Shown: positions 45,147-56,500, counted from the first letter of the stretch. The stretch is 64,000 bases of DNA from Dicyema japonicum (GCA_011109175.1 RDEW01000029.1:34158-98157), one strand, 5' to 3'. Translations and numbers: made by a program. The notes: a model not told the origin generated them from the sequence alone.

Positions 45147-48024
45147 CTAACCAGTATCTCGCGGATCCTTGGTCACAGCTTGAATCATGTAGCCGATCTT
45201 ACGAACCAACTCATCTGCTTGGGGGCCAAGGATTCCTGACGTTTCCACCGCGAATGGAACAAAAAGATACTCCTCCGAAATTCTCTGGTACTTCCTCCTC
45301 TTTCGTTCCTCGGAACGCTTTGAAGCATGTCCTGGGTCTGAAGCAGAAGAAACCAAATTAGACGGGGAATAAGTATCAACACACGTCGTGTCCCAGATCA
45401 GGTTTCGTCCGATGGCGAATGGAAAAGTCGTCATCCCATCAGGGCGTTTTCCATCGTTTCGGGAAAGACCAGCAGGTTCTAACAGGCAATGGTGTCCAGC
45501 AGAGGCAAGGGAATTCTTTAATGTCATGTTAAGACAGGAGTGCCTGGGGAACGACCCGCATTCATCTTGCATGACAAGGGATGATAACCAAAAGGATCGA
45601 TCCAACGTCCACAGCGGCATTTTCTTTCGACACACAATTTAAGACCAAGACGAAGCGAGGTAGCTATTCTCACAGCCTCATCATCCAACAAATTTCCAAT
45701 TTCGGCAGATGGATAAGCGTTCATCCAGGCCCCCGTCGAGTGACAACTGGCTGTTTTGAGGCAGGCAAGCCTTCTTACATCTTCCGTCTTTTCAAGGGAC
45801 TCTTTCTTCTTTTCGAAGACACAAAACAAATAGGACTTTTGCTTATCACAATTGGCCGGAGCATTCAGGTACAAATTCATCCATTCATCCCAGGCTCCCG
45901 ACGGCGTCAGCGGTACGTTTAGTCCGGAAGTAGAGTGAAGGACCGTATCCACTAAACGCCTTGACGAGCCGAACGAAGATAAATAGGCGCCCAAATCAAC
46001 GTCCGAAGGAAGAGAAAGACCCAAACGACCGCAGGCAACAGGGAGTGAAGCCTGTAACCATCCGAAATCATCAAAACGAACATTAAGAATGGACCCCATC
46101 GTTGACCGGATATCCATATCAATTAACGATAGAAGGTCTTTATCGGCGTAGCATGGGGATCCCCGTAGAATAAAAAGGAGTTTTGGGAGAAGGAGACAAT
46201 TTTTCAGCATAAAAAAGGCGACATGACGGTCCAAAAAACTCATCCTGTCGGCATACTGACGTAAATTAGTCCTCTTGCCTTCCAATAAATCCCTCACCCG
46301 GTTTACCAAAATCCCACACCCAAGGAAGTCGAGAGAATCAATATGAGTCTCCCTAACCCCTGGAATGATATCGCAGATTTTTCTATGAAAAAGGTAGAAT
46401 GAATCGGAACTCAAATTCAGATTAATTGCTTCGCACTTTTCATTGTTAAATTCCAGACCGATTTTTCCACACAAACGTCTGATAGATGCAACTTTGGAGA
46501 GAATATCATCGGGACTTTCACCGAGAATACAATCGTCCAGATACCAGACGTTTAGTGGAGTGCAACGGTCCTGGGCAATATGGTCGATAGACAAGGAAAA
46601 TAGAAGAGGACCGAGTGGGTCCCCCTGTTGAACTCCGGATCCGGATGAAATAATTCCACTGCCAAAAACAAGAGGGGATGGATCCGAATACGCGAGATAT
46701 ACAAAAGGATAAATCTGAGGAATCCTCCTCCTACATGTATCAAGGACGGTGTCCTTTCTGACTGAATTGAAGGCATTCCGGAGGTCCAATTTGAATAAAA
46801 CTCTGTCCTCAACATTCAATTCAGCTGATTGTGACGCAAATTCTCTCACTGCGTGGATCCCAGCTTCACAGCCGCCATTGATTCCGACACCAAGCTGCGA
46901 AGGACAAAATTCGGCTGAAATTTGGGAGATAACAAAACGACAATTTGCGGATAAACGTCGAAATACGTTTCCAATTGCAATGGGGCGAATACTACCATCT
47001 TTTTTTCCAAGGCCCGTTAGATTCCCCGAAAAGAGGAGATTCCGACCAAAATCGGAAACGTTTCCGGAAAGCATGCGAGCTACGAGATCCCGGGTTCGCT
47101 CCAAGAGTAGCGATCCAGGCCTGCCGATAGAATGGGACACCAAGTCTGACAGATGGCCAGGTTTGAGACCGTCAACTCCTCCACTGCTACTTTTTCGGAA
47201 AGAACGAAGAGTGTTGTAAATAACTGAAGGGAAATATCATGCATAGATTGTTCTGGACGAACAGGTTTACAAAAGTCTTCTGGTTCTGGAGGATGTTTCT
47301 TACCCAATATAAAGAGTGTCTCCTGAGTGGCTTTCACTGGGTCAGAATCCGTACAAACAGTTCGAACTGCAGCAGTAAGATCGCCCTCCATCAATTTCCT
47401 CCTGACACGAGAGCGAAGCCTCTCAGGAGCCATACTGGATTGTTTGGAATTGGACTTTGGGAAGTAATCAACTGGGGAAACAAATAATTCTTCAGCCAGG
47501 GACTCCCATGAATCCATAAAGGCACTCACGCGCTTCTTCAGGACATGGGATAGAGAGGGTTTCCGAGAAGATGGGGCAGGCTTACGCTCTAACCCCATAG
47601 CCAGGACAGGGAAAGAGAAAAGAACCATCCAATCCTTTTTCGAGCCATTGGACACAGCTTTCTCAATGCAAGAAGAAAGGGCAGAAGCAATTGAGATCCG
47701 GGAAGCCTTGGGGATCCTGACAGGGATAATCTTCCTTTGTCGCGTGTTTGATAATAAAACCAGAAAATCCTCCGGAGACATGGCTTCCAGAAGGTCTGAT
47801 ACAGATGATGATGACACAAAATGATCATGAGGTTCAATTTTAGTGAGTTCCAGACGGCACGACCACGAGGGAAGTGATCGAGCAATTTTCTTGGATAGTT
47901 TTTCACAACCTATGTGGTAGTAACCAACACATACAGAACATCGAATCCCGCACTTGCGAGAATTAGATACTCTGCACCCTTTGCATGAAGTGTCTTCGTG
48001 TAGTACATCATAAAAAACAGACAT
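45147..48024 (-). mobile_element. LINE with PHD-like finger, RT and restriction-like nuclease (family RLE), two frameshifts
   Basis: Order on the minus strand: ATG at 48024; a Cys/His cluster (CKGC, CGIRCSVCVGYYHIGCEKL, SWSC), PHD-like; a linker ending RLRSRVRRKLMEGDLTAAVR; the RT (next entry); then a nuclease-like end (KRPDGMT, IWDTTCVDTYSPS, KYQRISEEYLFVPFAVETSG) whose PD..D/E..K spacing suggests a PD-(D/E)XK fold. A one-base change near 47205 separates the N-terminal part from SSGGVDGLKPGHLSDL. A one-base loss near 45555 separates RT from nuclease (compare AGRFPRH at 49730). Otherwise it is complete. Sister fragments are at 49330-49960, 56950-57400, 57552-58320 and 63255-63465. Confidence 0.85.
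45524..47143 (-). CDS. reverse transcriptase ORF of the RLE-family LINE, 539 aa open
   Basis: Contains GLGKKDGSIRPIAIGNVFRR (motif 2 region), LFKLDLRNAFNSV (motif A), GVQQGDPLGPLLFSLSID (motif B), NVWYLDDCILGE (motif C, catalytic YLDD near 46534-46545) and LDFLGCGI. The C-terminal part has RLGLKLCVERKCRCGRWIDP and HPLSC, a Cys/His zinc-binding end seen before the nuclease. The reading frame enters from the upstream frame through a frameshift, so the apparent first codon is not the real start. RT residues appear intact. Confidence 0.82.
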   Translation of the reverse strand: MVSHSIGRPGSLLLERTRDLVARMLSGNVSDFGRNLLFSGNLTGLGKKDGSIRPIAIGNVFRRLSANCRFVISQISAEFCPSQLGVGINGGCEAGIHAVREFASQSAELNVEDRVLFKLDLRNAFNSVRKDTVLDTCRRRIPQIYPFVYLAYSDPSPLVFGSGIISSGSGVQQGDPLGPLLFSLSIDHIAQDRCTPLNVWYLDDCILGESPDDILSKVASIRRLCGKIGLEFNNEKCEAINLNLSSDSFYLFHRKICDIIPGVRETHIDSLDFLGCGILVNRVRDLLEGKRTNLRQYADRMSFLDRHVAFFMLKNCLLLPKLLFILRGSPCYADKDLLSLIDMDIRSTMGSILNVRFDDFGWLQASLPVACGRLGLSLPSDVDLGAYLSSFGSSRRLVDTVLHSTSGLNVPLTPSGAWDEWMNLYLNAPANCDKQKSYLFCVFEKKKESLEKTEDVRRLACLKTASCHSTGAWMNAYPSAEIGNLLDDEAVRIATSLRLGLKLCVERKCRCGRWIDPFGYHPLSCKMNAGRSPGTPVLT

Positions 48025-48129
48025 GAATAGATAATAGGAGAGAGGACTGTATATATTAACGACGACAACAACGACCCTCTTAACAATTAACTTGTTAAAA
48101 ATATTAGCAATTGACAAGTGATAACTATT

Positions 48130-48890
48130 ACAGTCCCGTGCAAATGTTACCGCCAGGGTCAAGTAATTTATAAGATAAGCAAATTTAAAAAAATTATTAA
48201 CCCGTGCATATGTTACCGCCACTTTACTCAAAATTCAAGATAAACCGAGATTTTGTTAAATTAATTGTAAAATCAATATTTAGAAATTCCTCCTTTATTG
48301 CAAATAACTTCGTCAATTCTTTTAGGCAGCACTTTTGACAAGATGCAAATTATGAATACAAGGTGGTAGAAGGATAAATCTTCCATGGTGTATGGGAATT
48401 GATTGAATAGCTAACCTCGATAACACGATTTGTGCCTGAGGCCACAGATGCTTGAGGTGAATACAGAGACACCTTTAGAGTCATAGGCAATGGTGGACGT
48501 ATCAATTTAATAGACTTGTCAACATTATGGGAGGTGAAGAAGGCATTATGAGGTTCCTGTTGTGAACCCCATTGTTTGATGTACAGATGAGAAAATTCTT
48601 GTGACTAATCGACAATATTTTATAAAATTACTTTCAAGTTTGCGAGCGGGTTCTGAAGACTAGAGGTAGTGACGGTTTCCACTCCGCTATCGTCCACATT
48701 GAAGACTGTTGATACTTTTTAGTGCTTTCAAGAAGGCGGCGCACAAATTTTATGACAAAGTCGTCCAACAAGACGGCTTCAACTGTGCTTGTGGTTAACT
48801 CGAATTAGTTGCGATTTTCTGGAATCTTTTATTAAGGAAAGACAAAAGAGTAAACGGTTGCTTCCCTGACTGCGTGGCTATTCCTTCTCA
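48130..48890 (-). mobile_element. Tc1/mariner transposon remnant
   Basis: The minus strand near 48285-48350 reads LSKVLPKRIDEVICNKGGIS then KY and stop, the typical Tc1-like transposase C-terminus. About 150 bp further a terminal motif TTACCGCCACTTTACT... with CCCGTGCATATGTTACCGCC (48203-48222) and a second copy CCCGTGCAAATGTTACCGCC (48134-48153) marks the end of the element, an IR/DR-like arrangement. The rest of the transposase is too decayed to read. Confidence 0.7.
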
Positions 48891-48934
48891 GAATAGCAAG
48901 ATTCGCTCAAATAACCAGCAACGCTCACGAGGGT

Positions 48935-49320
48935 TTCCTGTTCGTGTTATGTTATGTTGTCCAATTAAGTCGTTCCGACCCTTGGAGATCTCATGAATGA
49001 GTTTCCTCACTCTCCTCGATCCGTTGCAATTTGGAGTAGCCTTGATATAGGCATTCTCGTGACGTCCTCCACCGTGGATAGCCACCGAGTCCTCGGTCGG
49101 TCAGGTCTGTTCTTCCCAGTAATATTGCTCAGCATAATGGTTCTTTCCAGTAAATCAGAGCGGACAACATGCCCAAAGAACGCCAATCTGTGTTTTACGA
49201 TTCTTCCTTCTACCGAAATGTCCTCCTCTACCCGATTGAGTACATTGATGTTTGTTATTTTGGAAGTCCAAGGGATTCTTAGTAACCTCCTCTAGCACCA
49301 CAGCTCAAAAGCATCAATTT
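48935..49320 (-). mobile_element. RTE/BovB-like LINE 3' fragment, second copy
   Basis: Over 90% like 30060-30430 by eye, including the GTTATGTTATGTTGTC tail and the FGHVVRSD.LERTIML-encoding part. It is truncated on the 5' side at about 49320, next to an RLE-family fragment. Confidence 0.85.
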
Positions 49321-49329
49321 TTCAACCTG

Positions 49330-49960
49330 TTCATGTAGCGATCCGATTCCCTAGACGACTCAAGAATTTCATCGTCGCAGATGCAAGGGAATCAGACGTC
49401 TCAACGGCGAGTGGAACAAACAAAAAATCCTTGGGTAGGACCGCGTACATTTCCCGTTTCATCTTTCGGCCTTCTCAGCGGCAGAACAGGCTCCAGAGGC
49501 ACTCTGGAGTAGGTTGCAAGAGGCAAATGTGTCGGTGCAGGTAACGTCCCAGACAAGAGGTTTCCCGGCTTCAAAAGGGAAGATTGTCATCCCATCTGGT
49601 CGTTTCCCGTCCCGCCTGCAAAGACCGACTGGTTCGAGCATGGAGGAGTGTTCGGCGGCGTCCAAAGCTCGCCTAACGACTTCGTTCAAGGCCATGTGTC
49701 TGGGAAATCTGCCTGCACTCTTCCTGCAGGAGAGAGGGTGTAGGCCAAAACAGTCGATCTGGTCTCCGCATCGGCACGAATGTGGAACACAGACTTTTAA
49801 TCCCAGTCGCAATGAGATCCCAATACGGACGCATTCATCATCCAGGAAGGTACCCAGAACTCCATTGGAAATGGTGTTGAGCCAGACACCGCTCTCAGAA
49901 GACGCCCCCGACAACAAACAGGCACTGGAATTGAGGGAACATAAAAACGATGCAGTCATA
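49330..49960 (-). mobile_element. RLE-family LINE C-terminal fragment
   Basis: Encodes ISLRLGLKVCVPHSCRCGDQ, HPLSCRKSAGRFPRHMALNE, LCRRDGKRPDGMTIFPFEAG, VWDVTCTDTFASC and, after a shift, PKDFLFVPLAVETSDS. The uninterrupted AGRFPRH here shows where the copy at 45555 lost a base. Confidence 0.8.
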
Positions 49961-49984
49961 AAATTGCATTCTGTTTTTTAAGGT

Positions 49985-50445
49985 ATCCTGACAAATTGAG
50001 TACCACGGGGCTCTCCTCTATTAATTATTCTGTTCAACCTTTTCCTAGCAACATACCAGCCAGTACCAGCGATAAAACACTATTTCTCACACATATACGA
50101 ATTTTGGTCACTCTGGAAGTTGCTTCAACTAATCAACAAACTCAGTCTACACTCACCAACATCAGCTATGATGCATGGAGTACAGGCCTATCTAAAACAA
50201 ACCTAAAGAAGATCGCTGACTTCCAAGCAACAGTTACAAAACCCTCCAACGTTTCTCAACTATCCTGTTACGTCCGACACAATTCAAGATCCTTTTGAAG
50301 AGAATGGGCGCTCAAATGATATCCCAAATCACCGGTGTGTTCACTCAGTTTATAGGAGAGACATCAAGAAAAGCTGAGAAAGATACTAAGGGAAGCTGGA
50401 ATCACCTAGTGGGCATGTTTTCTCCAAAACTTAGTGGTTATTTTA
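49985..50445 (+). mobile_element. LINE RT palm fragment, decayed
   Basis: Frames read GSPLLF, LSNIPASTSDKTLFLTH and a thumb-like KNLKKIADFQ-type stretch. The 3' tail ends near 50445 in TTTTAAATAAA. Confidence 0.5.
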
Positions 50446-50888
50446 ATTTTTAAATAAAAATAAATCCCAATATAAAATGAACAAGTGGTTCGATTCACAA
50501 AAAACTGACAATGTTGGATATTTGACGTGGTACTCGGAAAGGATTCGTCTCACTCTTAATGTGAGAACAGAATATAGGACGTTAATTAACTAAAGATTAT
50601 ATTTCCGTGACTCCCCCAGTTCATTCATTCTAGTAAACTATATTTAGTGATTAGGGACAAAAGTGGATTCTTCAATCATTCCTTAACTGAATTCTTTACT
50701 TATAGAATCTCCCTAATGAATTTTTAACTCCTAGGCATAAGTTAATTCTCTTTCATTCGAATAATCCCTATAAGAAATGAATTCCCTTTATTAGTGGATT
50801 CTATTAATCATCATATTACACTATGAATTAGGATTATGTTCAATGACGCAGAAATAAGATATAATAATCAAAATTTACCGATAGCATA
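50446..50888. other. upstream region of the I-BAR gene
   Basis: AT-rich, no coding frame; presumed promoter. Confidence 0.4.
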
Positions 50889-52894
50889 ATGGATAAGGGA
50901 ATCACCAGTCTTGATGCTATTTTTCATAATACCCTTTCATCTATGAAGGTTACTATAGTAACCATGTTAGGATTCTTCTCATTTGTGGGAAGACTTTATA
51001 TCCAACTCGAACAAACTCAGTACTTTTCGTTATTGATTTAGGTGCCGCCCTTATTTCCATCCGTCCGACGATTATGTCCTACAATTTATCCTTGCAGACG
51101 ATTGGGAATTACTTCTACTCATTCCAAGGTCATTGATTGAATTATTCAAGGATCCAAGGACATTGGGTGTATAACTCTTCAGATTACGTCTGAGATTGAG
51201 AACATTTGTGACGAGATCGACACTCTCGCAACGTTAGAATTACTTTAATGCAGATCCCTGTCCCTGGATTCCTCCAAGATGCTCCAGGGGATCATCACCC
51301 TATGGAAGGAGAATTTTCAGCTTACCGAAAAGGATTACGCAAGTCAAATGAAAATCAAAATTCAAGAATACAAAAACATCAATTACACAGCAAATAAGCT
51401 CAGAAAAATGGCTAATAAAGGTCATCCACGTGTTCTATAAGTTAAAGGGAATAATATCTCAGACTACAACAGAGTGATAGAAGAGAGGAATTCGTGTCTG
51501 GAGAACATTCTGGAGGTACAAGAGATCTTCATATACGATTTATTCAAAAAATTTCGCTACATTGCCTGCGTCTTCACAAAATTCACAAAACCTACAATGG
51601 TAGAGACTTTACTTACCCAGAATGCCTTCACCAATATTTTGGAAATCTACGATCGCTTCGTCGATTACAAGGAGGAGATTTTAAAAAATAGCAACAATAT
51701 GTCCTTCATCCCCAAAGAACTCATAGACTACGTAAGCACTTCAAGGGAAGATTCCGAATGGGGAGAACCACTTAGTGTTTGTATTATAATAAATATTAGT
51801 CTCCCGTATCAAGTCTCAGCAAGATCTCGGTTAGTGTACTTTTATAACCCATAGACTTGTTCACAATCCAAACCAAGATCCAAAATGTAATTTATTGTAA
51901 TATGTTAGTGGTGATTGTAGTAGCAGACACAGTATTATTTCTTTGAGAGACTCCATGTAATTTACTGATATATTTAGGAACCGTCAGAGTGAACCTAAAG
52001 AAGAACAAAAGGGAGAGAACTCAAAAACCAAAGAAATGAGGAAATCTAATGATAAGGGGAAAATGAAAGACAGAGTGAAAAAGCATGGGAATGAGGAGAA
52101 TAAAACAGAAAAGTCTAAAGCGATTGACTGCGGGGTAGAAAATAGCAAAGAGAAGGTCAAAGAGTCAAAGCAGAGAATAAACAACTGCATAAAGACCCAG
52201 GAGATAGCCGCCTATGAGAATTCGATTGACATTGAACAAATGAACATCCTTGAAAGACCCCCTGGCATGATTATAAGTTATTCCGTAGAATTACCACCAC
52301 GGGAGAATGTCAAAAGGACCCTAAATAAGATAAACTCTGAGCCATCTTCTAATTTCAATCAAACTAGAAGTTCTATTGCAAGTTCTATCTTTATGGAAAA
52401 TATGCAATCTCAGACAAGTACCCACATGGCTAGTCCCAAGACTAACCCCCTGTCCTCGCAAAGGACATTCCAAGAGTGACCCACGCTGTTTAATTCCTAG
52501 TACACTCAAAAGGGAAAGCAAAATCCCTCAAAACTCATGGTCAGGTAGTTCCAACAAGACAGCCGAGTTCCCCCTCAAACAGACTGAAAGTGAAAGAAAG
52601 AACATCAATTTCCTTCAAAACTCACCAATATTTGAGAATAAAAGATCTAATCGTGAACAGACTTCTAACATTAACTCTCCAAAGAATAAATCTAACTTTC
52701 TCCAGGAAAGCCCATTCGAAGACCAGAAGAGTACCTCCAGAATCAATTTAAGACAACAAAATGAAATTCCACAAAGGAAGAATAATATTGAAAGCAGAGT
52801 CATTGACCCGGAATTAGCAAAGGCTTTTAAAAAATTAAAATTTTGTAAATTTAAAAATAATTTTTTAGAATTATTTCATAAATATTTGATATAA
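50889..52894 (+). CDS. I-BAR (IMD) domain protein, MTSS1/MIM-like, 11 exons, 593 aa
   Basis: Membrane-curving, actin-linked scaffold family. Introns 50949-50970, 51020-51041, 51129-51150, 51233-51253, 51421-51441, 51777-51799, 51830-51854, 51887-51908, 51957-51977 and 52476-52500 (21-25 nt) leave 1782 nt. The N-terminal 230 residues follow MTSS1: TSLDAIFHNTLSSMK, HLWEDFISNSNKLSAALISI, then a long helix with KDYASQMKIKIQEYKN and IEERNSCLENILEV. A Ser-rich segment follows (EPLSSPVSSLSKIS, SSRHSIISLRDS), then a charged, disordered tail. The last residues DPELAKAFKKLKF might be a degenerate WH2-like end. An alternative 24-nt intron (52845-52868) would end the protein right after KLKF. The family assignment rests on the I-BAR motifs; no proline-rich or SH3 domain was seen. 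Confidence 0.85.
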
Positions 52895-52919
52895 CTTTAA
52901 CACATTTATTTTAAATAAA

Positions 52920-53505
52920 ATGGTTCTTTATGAAGATTTAGATTCATTGAATAATACACTATCCACTAGAACTTATATTTCTGGGTCGCTGTTTCATTAT
53001 ATTGCAGAGATCAGCTGTCCTCACTCGATTTTGAGGCCTTTCAGATAATGGCCTTGAACCCTCCGACTTCTCAGTACCCTCATATTCTGCGTTGGTACAA
53101 CCAGATTTCAGCACTTTCTCCCCGAACGGAGGATCGCGAAAACGACACTCAAGAATTGCCAGTATACATGAGTAAAGACTTGTTCTCACTCTAGACGGCA
53201 AAACAGAGAAATACATGGCCGTTATAGTAGTAAAATCCAGAAACCATGACTTAGACATGTCGCATGTGGACGCCTTCGTTCGTGGAATAAATAAAGTAGG
53301 ACTAGAATGGGGAGAGAGTTGTTCTTAGCTTAACCCAGGCATGATAGAAGAGGAAATCTACGGGCTACTGACCTATAAGATAGCATGTGTGGTAAACGAT
53401 GCCGTGGATATCAACGACGTAGTGTTCGAAATCATGTACAACGAAGAATTGGTAGTCTAATACTAATTCCAGGAGGCAGAGTTGTCATCATTCCAAACTT
53501 TTTAA
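52920..53505 (+). CDS. EEF1B2: translation elongation factor eEF1B (beta), 5 exons, 165 aa
   Basis: Nucleotide-exchange factor that recharges eEF1A with GTP. Introns 52985-53007, 53172-53194, 53318-53338 and 53452-53472 (23, 23, 21, 21 nt) leave 498 nt. The N-terminal GST-like part reads SLNNTLSTRTYISGDQLSSL, DFEAFQIM and HILRWYNQISAL. The C-terminal GNE part reads AVIVVKSRNHDLDMSHVDAF, GLEWGESMIEEIYGLLTYKI, ACVVNDAVDINDVVFEI and ends ELSSFQTF. The protein is short (human 225 aa) because the acidic middle is nearly absent and replaced by a few residues. The final Asn-Lys-Ile-type end of the family is changed to QTF, so the C-terminal lysine known to matter in yeast is not conserved. Only 25 nt follow the upstream stop codon. 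Confidence 0.92.
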
Positions 53506-53566
53506 ATCGATTAACCTGTTTAACGTCACATTACGTAGTAAAAAGTGTTCATTGGCTAAATTAGTG

Positions 53567-56500
53567 TTAGGCTAACACACTGCGACAGTGAAGGCATAAC
53601 TGAGAATCGGGGATAGCTGTGAACCTCCGACATCTCTGACATTTCACATTTCTTGTTCTCTCATAGGAGACAAAAATGTCTAGGAATGAGAGAATAATAA
53701 ACTATCAACACTGAAAGAGAATTGGGAGGGAGTACCCCCAGCTTGTGTTCTTGCACATCGGAGAAACTCGGTAAGGGGAGAGTAGGTGTCCCCGTCCACC
53801 ACACGTGCAAGATCCTATAATATAAAAGACTAGTCTAACAGAAAATGAAGAGTCATGGACACGCACATCCATACAAGATAGGTCAGGGACCTTCTCAGCA
53901 AGCACTCTTCTTATCTTCTGCAAAATACCGATCTTCACTAGCAAGTCATCGTCAATGGTAAAGTCAAAGGATGGCCATTCCTTTTGGAAGAATGAAAATC
54001 CTGAATATGGGAGACCTTCCCTCACGGGGTGGTGTAGATAGACCTCATCAACAAGATGAGGGGCGATTGGAGCAAGGGCAACCATAAAGAGGTTGAGACA
54101 GTGACTCAGGCATATTTGAACTGATCGGCGGTATTCAGAGTCACTTGGGAAACAGTATAGCCTTGTAAAGGACCAATCCTACCTGTGCTTTTGAAGGGGA
54201 AAGAAACTGGTGGAGGCTAGTCGACTATAGTCCTCCAGTAGTTGCAACACGAAGGAGTACTTGTGAGACTCATAAGCTGATATAATCTAAGTCAAGGACA
54301 AATATTACAGATTCATTCCAGGTTTTGATAATGTGCATAAAATGGAGGTCAAGTGGCCATAGACTGGGGACGGGGGAAGCACTGTCAAAGTCGTGGAGGC
54401 ATCCCAACATGAAACGGAGAAATTTCCTCATCTACAATAATGGACATTAAAGAACATGAAAAACACGGTTATAGCAATCTTTGAATATGTTAGACGAGCA
54501 CGTGGCATCTGATTGAAATGATGTGGATGCCACCCACCACCTTAGAGTAGTGGCACCCATCTTTTCCGTGATATCCCATGGATCAATCACGTTGCCCAAT
54601 GATTTGGACATCTTCTGCCCCTTCTGGTCCCTCGTAAATCCGTGAATCAACAGATTACTGCAATGAGGATGTTTGATACTCGTATGGAGCACGTGACTCT
54701 AGAGCGGTGCTTGTCAACAAAGAAGACTGAAACCATCCCCTTATCTGGTCTACTCCTTCAAGATATATATCGGCTTTTCCTCTAACATCTGATAGCACGT
54801 GGATCCAGGACAGTCCACTGTCCATCCAGATGTCCATGATATCGTCCCCTTTCTTCAGTTTTGAGTGGTCAATTCCAAGCCTGTGACATATTTCACTAGG
54901 AATCAGGTCATTCAGGTCTCCAGTCCACCAAATATCAGCCCCACGTGCTCTAAATAGGCCTTCTAAGTGCTCAATTATTTCACTAAACCATTAATATCAA
55001 TAAAACCTGTTAACTACGGGGTCTCCAGTTTCAATGTTGTAGAAAATTGGAATAGGCAGTCCCCAGGACCTCTGTCTAGAAATACACCACATGGGACGTT
55101 TATCCACGAGATTTCTAAACTCCTTGGCGAGATTAGGGGGTTGAATGTCCATTTTATCAATAATTTCCTTAATTACTCACAATCCTCTACCAAAGCTCGG
55201 TCCCGAACGGCGGCACAATCAAAGAACCACTGAAAACTCGGCTTTTGTATAACTGGTTGTTTACTTCTCCAATCGTATGGATACACGTGGTCATACTCTA
55301 CCACTGATATCACCATGTCCCCCAATCTATCAATAACTTACATCATCAACGTTTCTTACTCTCTTTGATGTCTACGAATACGTCCAATCCTCCCAGACCG
55401 AACACGTGTCTGAACCTACCATCGTCATCAACATAGTCGCTCTGAGTGAATATATCAAGGTACCATTTTAAGTGAGTGACTGACTCCAATAAGGAAGTCT
55501 TCGTAACCATGGGAAGGGGCACAATGGACGAGACCGGTCCCCACATCGTTAGCCACATGGGTCGATTTGATCATTGATCTATTTCCCTCAAACGGGTGCT
55601 GGTATACACATCCATCCAAACTGACTGAATTTTTGATAAATTCAAGGACCAGTCCAGTCTGTTCAACCACAGAAGGAACCAAGTCGACTGAGATGACGTA
55701 ATAAACACAATGATCTGGAGAATAGTACAGCCCATAGCTCGAATTAGACTAACATGTACTCAAAATTTGGATTATAGAGTATAGCCTCGTTACTTGGGAG
55801 AGTCCATGGAGTTGTAGTCCATATAATCACGTATATCGGTCCCATATGGCATTCGATTGGGGGATTCTTGAGTAGGCATCGCAAATAGAGGGATTGACTG
55901 CATATAAGCAAACCACAACCTCACGTGCTGGGAGTATTCTAACTCTGACTCAGCAAGGGCGGTCCTTTAGTGAACAAAACGACTACTTTGTAGAGGGCGA
56001 CCAATAAACAGGCATCATCTTTCGAAATATGATCCCCTGTTGTTATAGTAACCACAACCTTCTCGTACAGCAGCCTAAAGGCCCTGATTTGGTCTCCCTG
56101 ATAGTCAAAGTCCATAGTTCTATATGGAGTGCTCCAATCTGCCATGACCCCCCACCGTTTGAAGGCCGTCATCTGTCTTTTAATTGCCTCCTCTGCAAAA
56201 TTTCTGGCTTTAATAATAAGTCACGTGTGTTACCTTTGATTCTGATCTCTAAGTTGGAAAGGAAATGGTCAGTAAAGCAATCTTTGATCTTCCACTCAAT
56301 GGGAAGTCCGTGACAATCCCATCCGGGGATATAATGGATTCTGTGGCCCCTCAGTAGCTTATATCGGTTAGTTATGTCTTTGAGAATCTACCACGTGCTA
56401 CAACACCTACTTTATTAAGAGCATGGCCCACATGAACGTCTCCGTTGGCGTAAGGAGGTCCATCGTGAAGCACGAAGGTAGACCTGTTCCTTAACTTTGA

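Noticed and set aside
47080-48231. Start of the RLE LINE protein upstream of 48024
   Set aside because: The extra N-terminal codons read through the Tc1 terminal repeats; the ATG at 48024 directly precedes the zinc-finger region.
53339-53460. eEF1B ending at 53460
   Set aside because: A 21-nt GT..AG intron (53452-53472) restores a longer end that aligns better with the family, although the unspliced stop remains possible.
53705-54085. IARS2 ending at 53705
   Set aside because: That stop lies beyond unspliced introns; removing 53815-53839 and 53680-53702 continues the frame to the four-cysteine zinc site and a stop at 53567.
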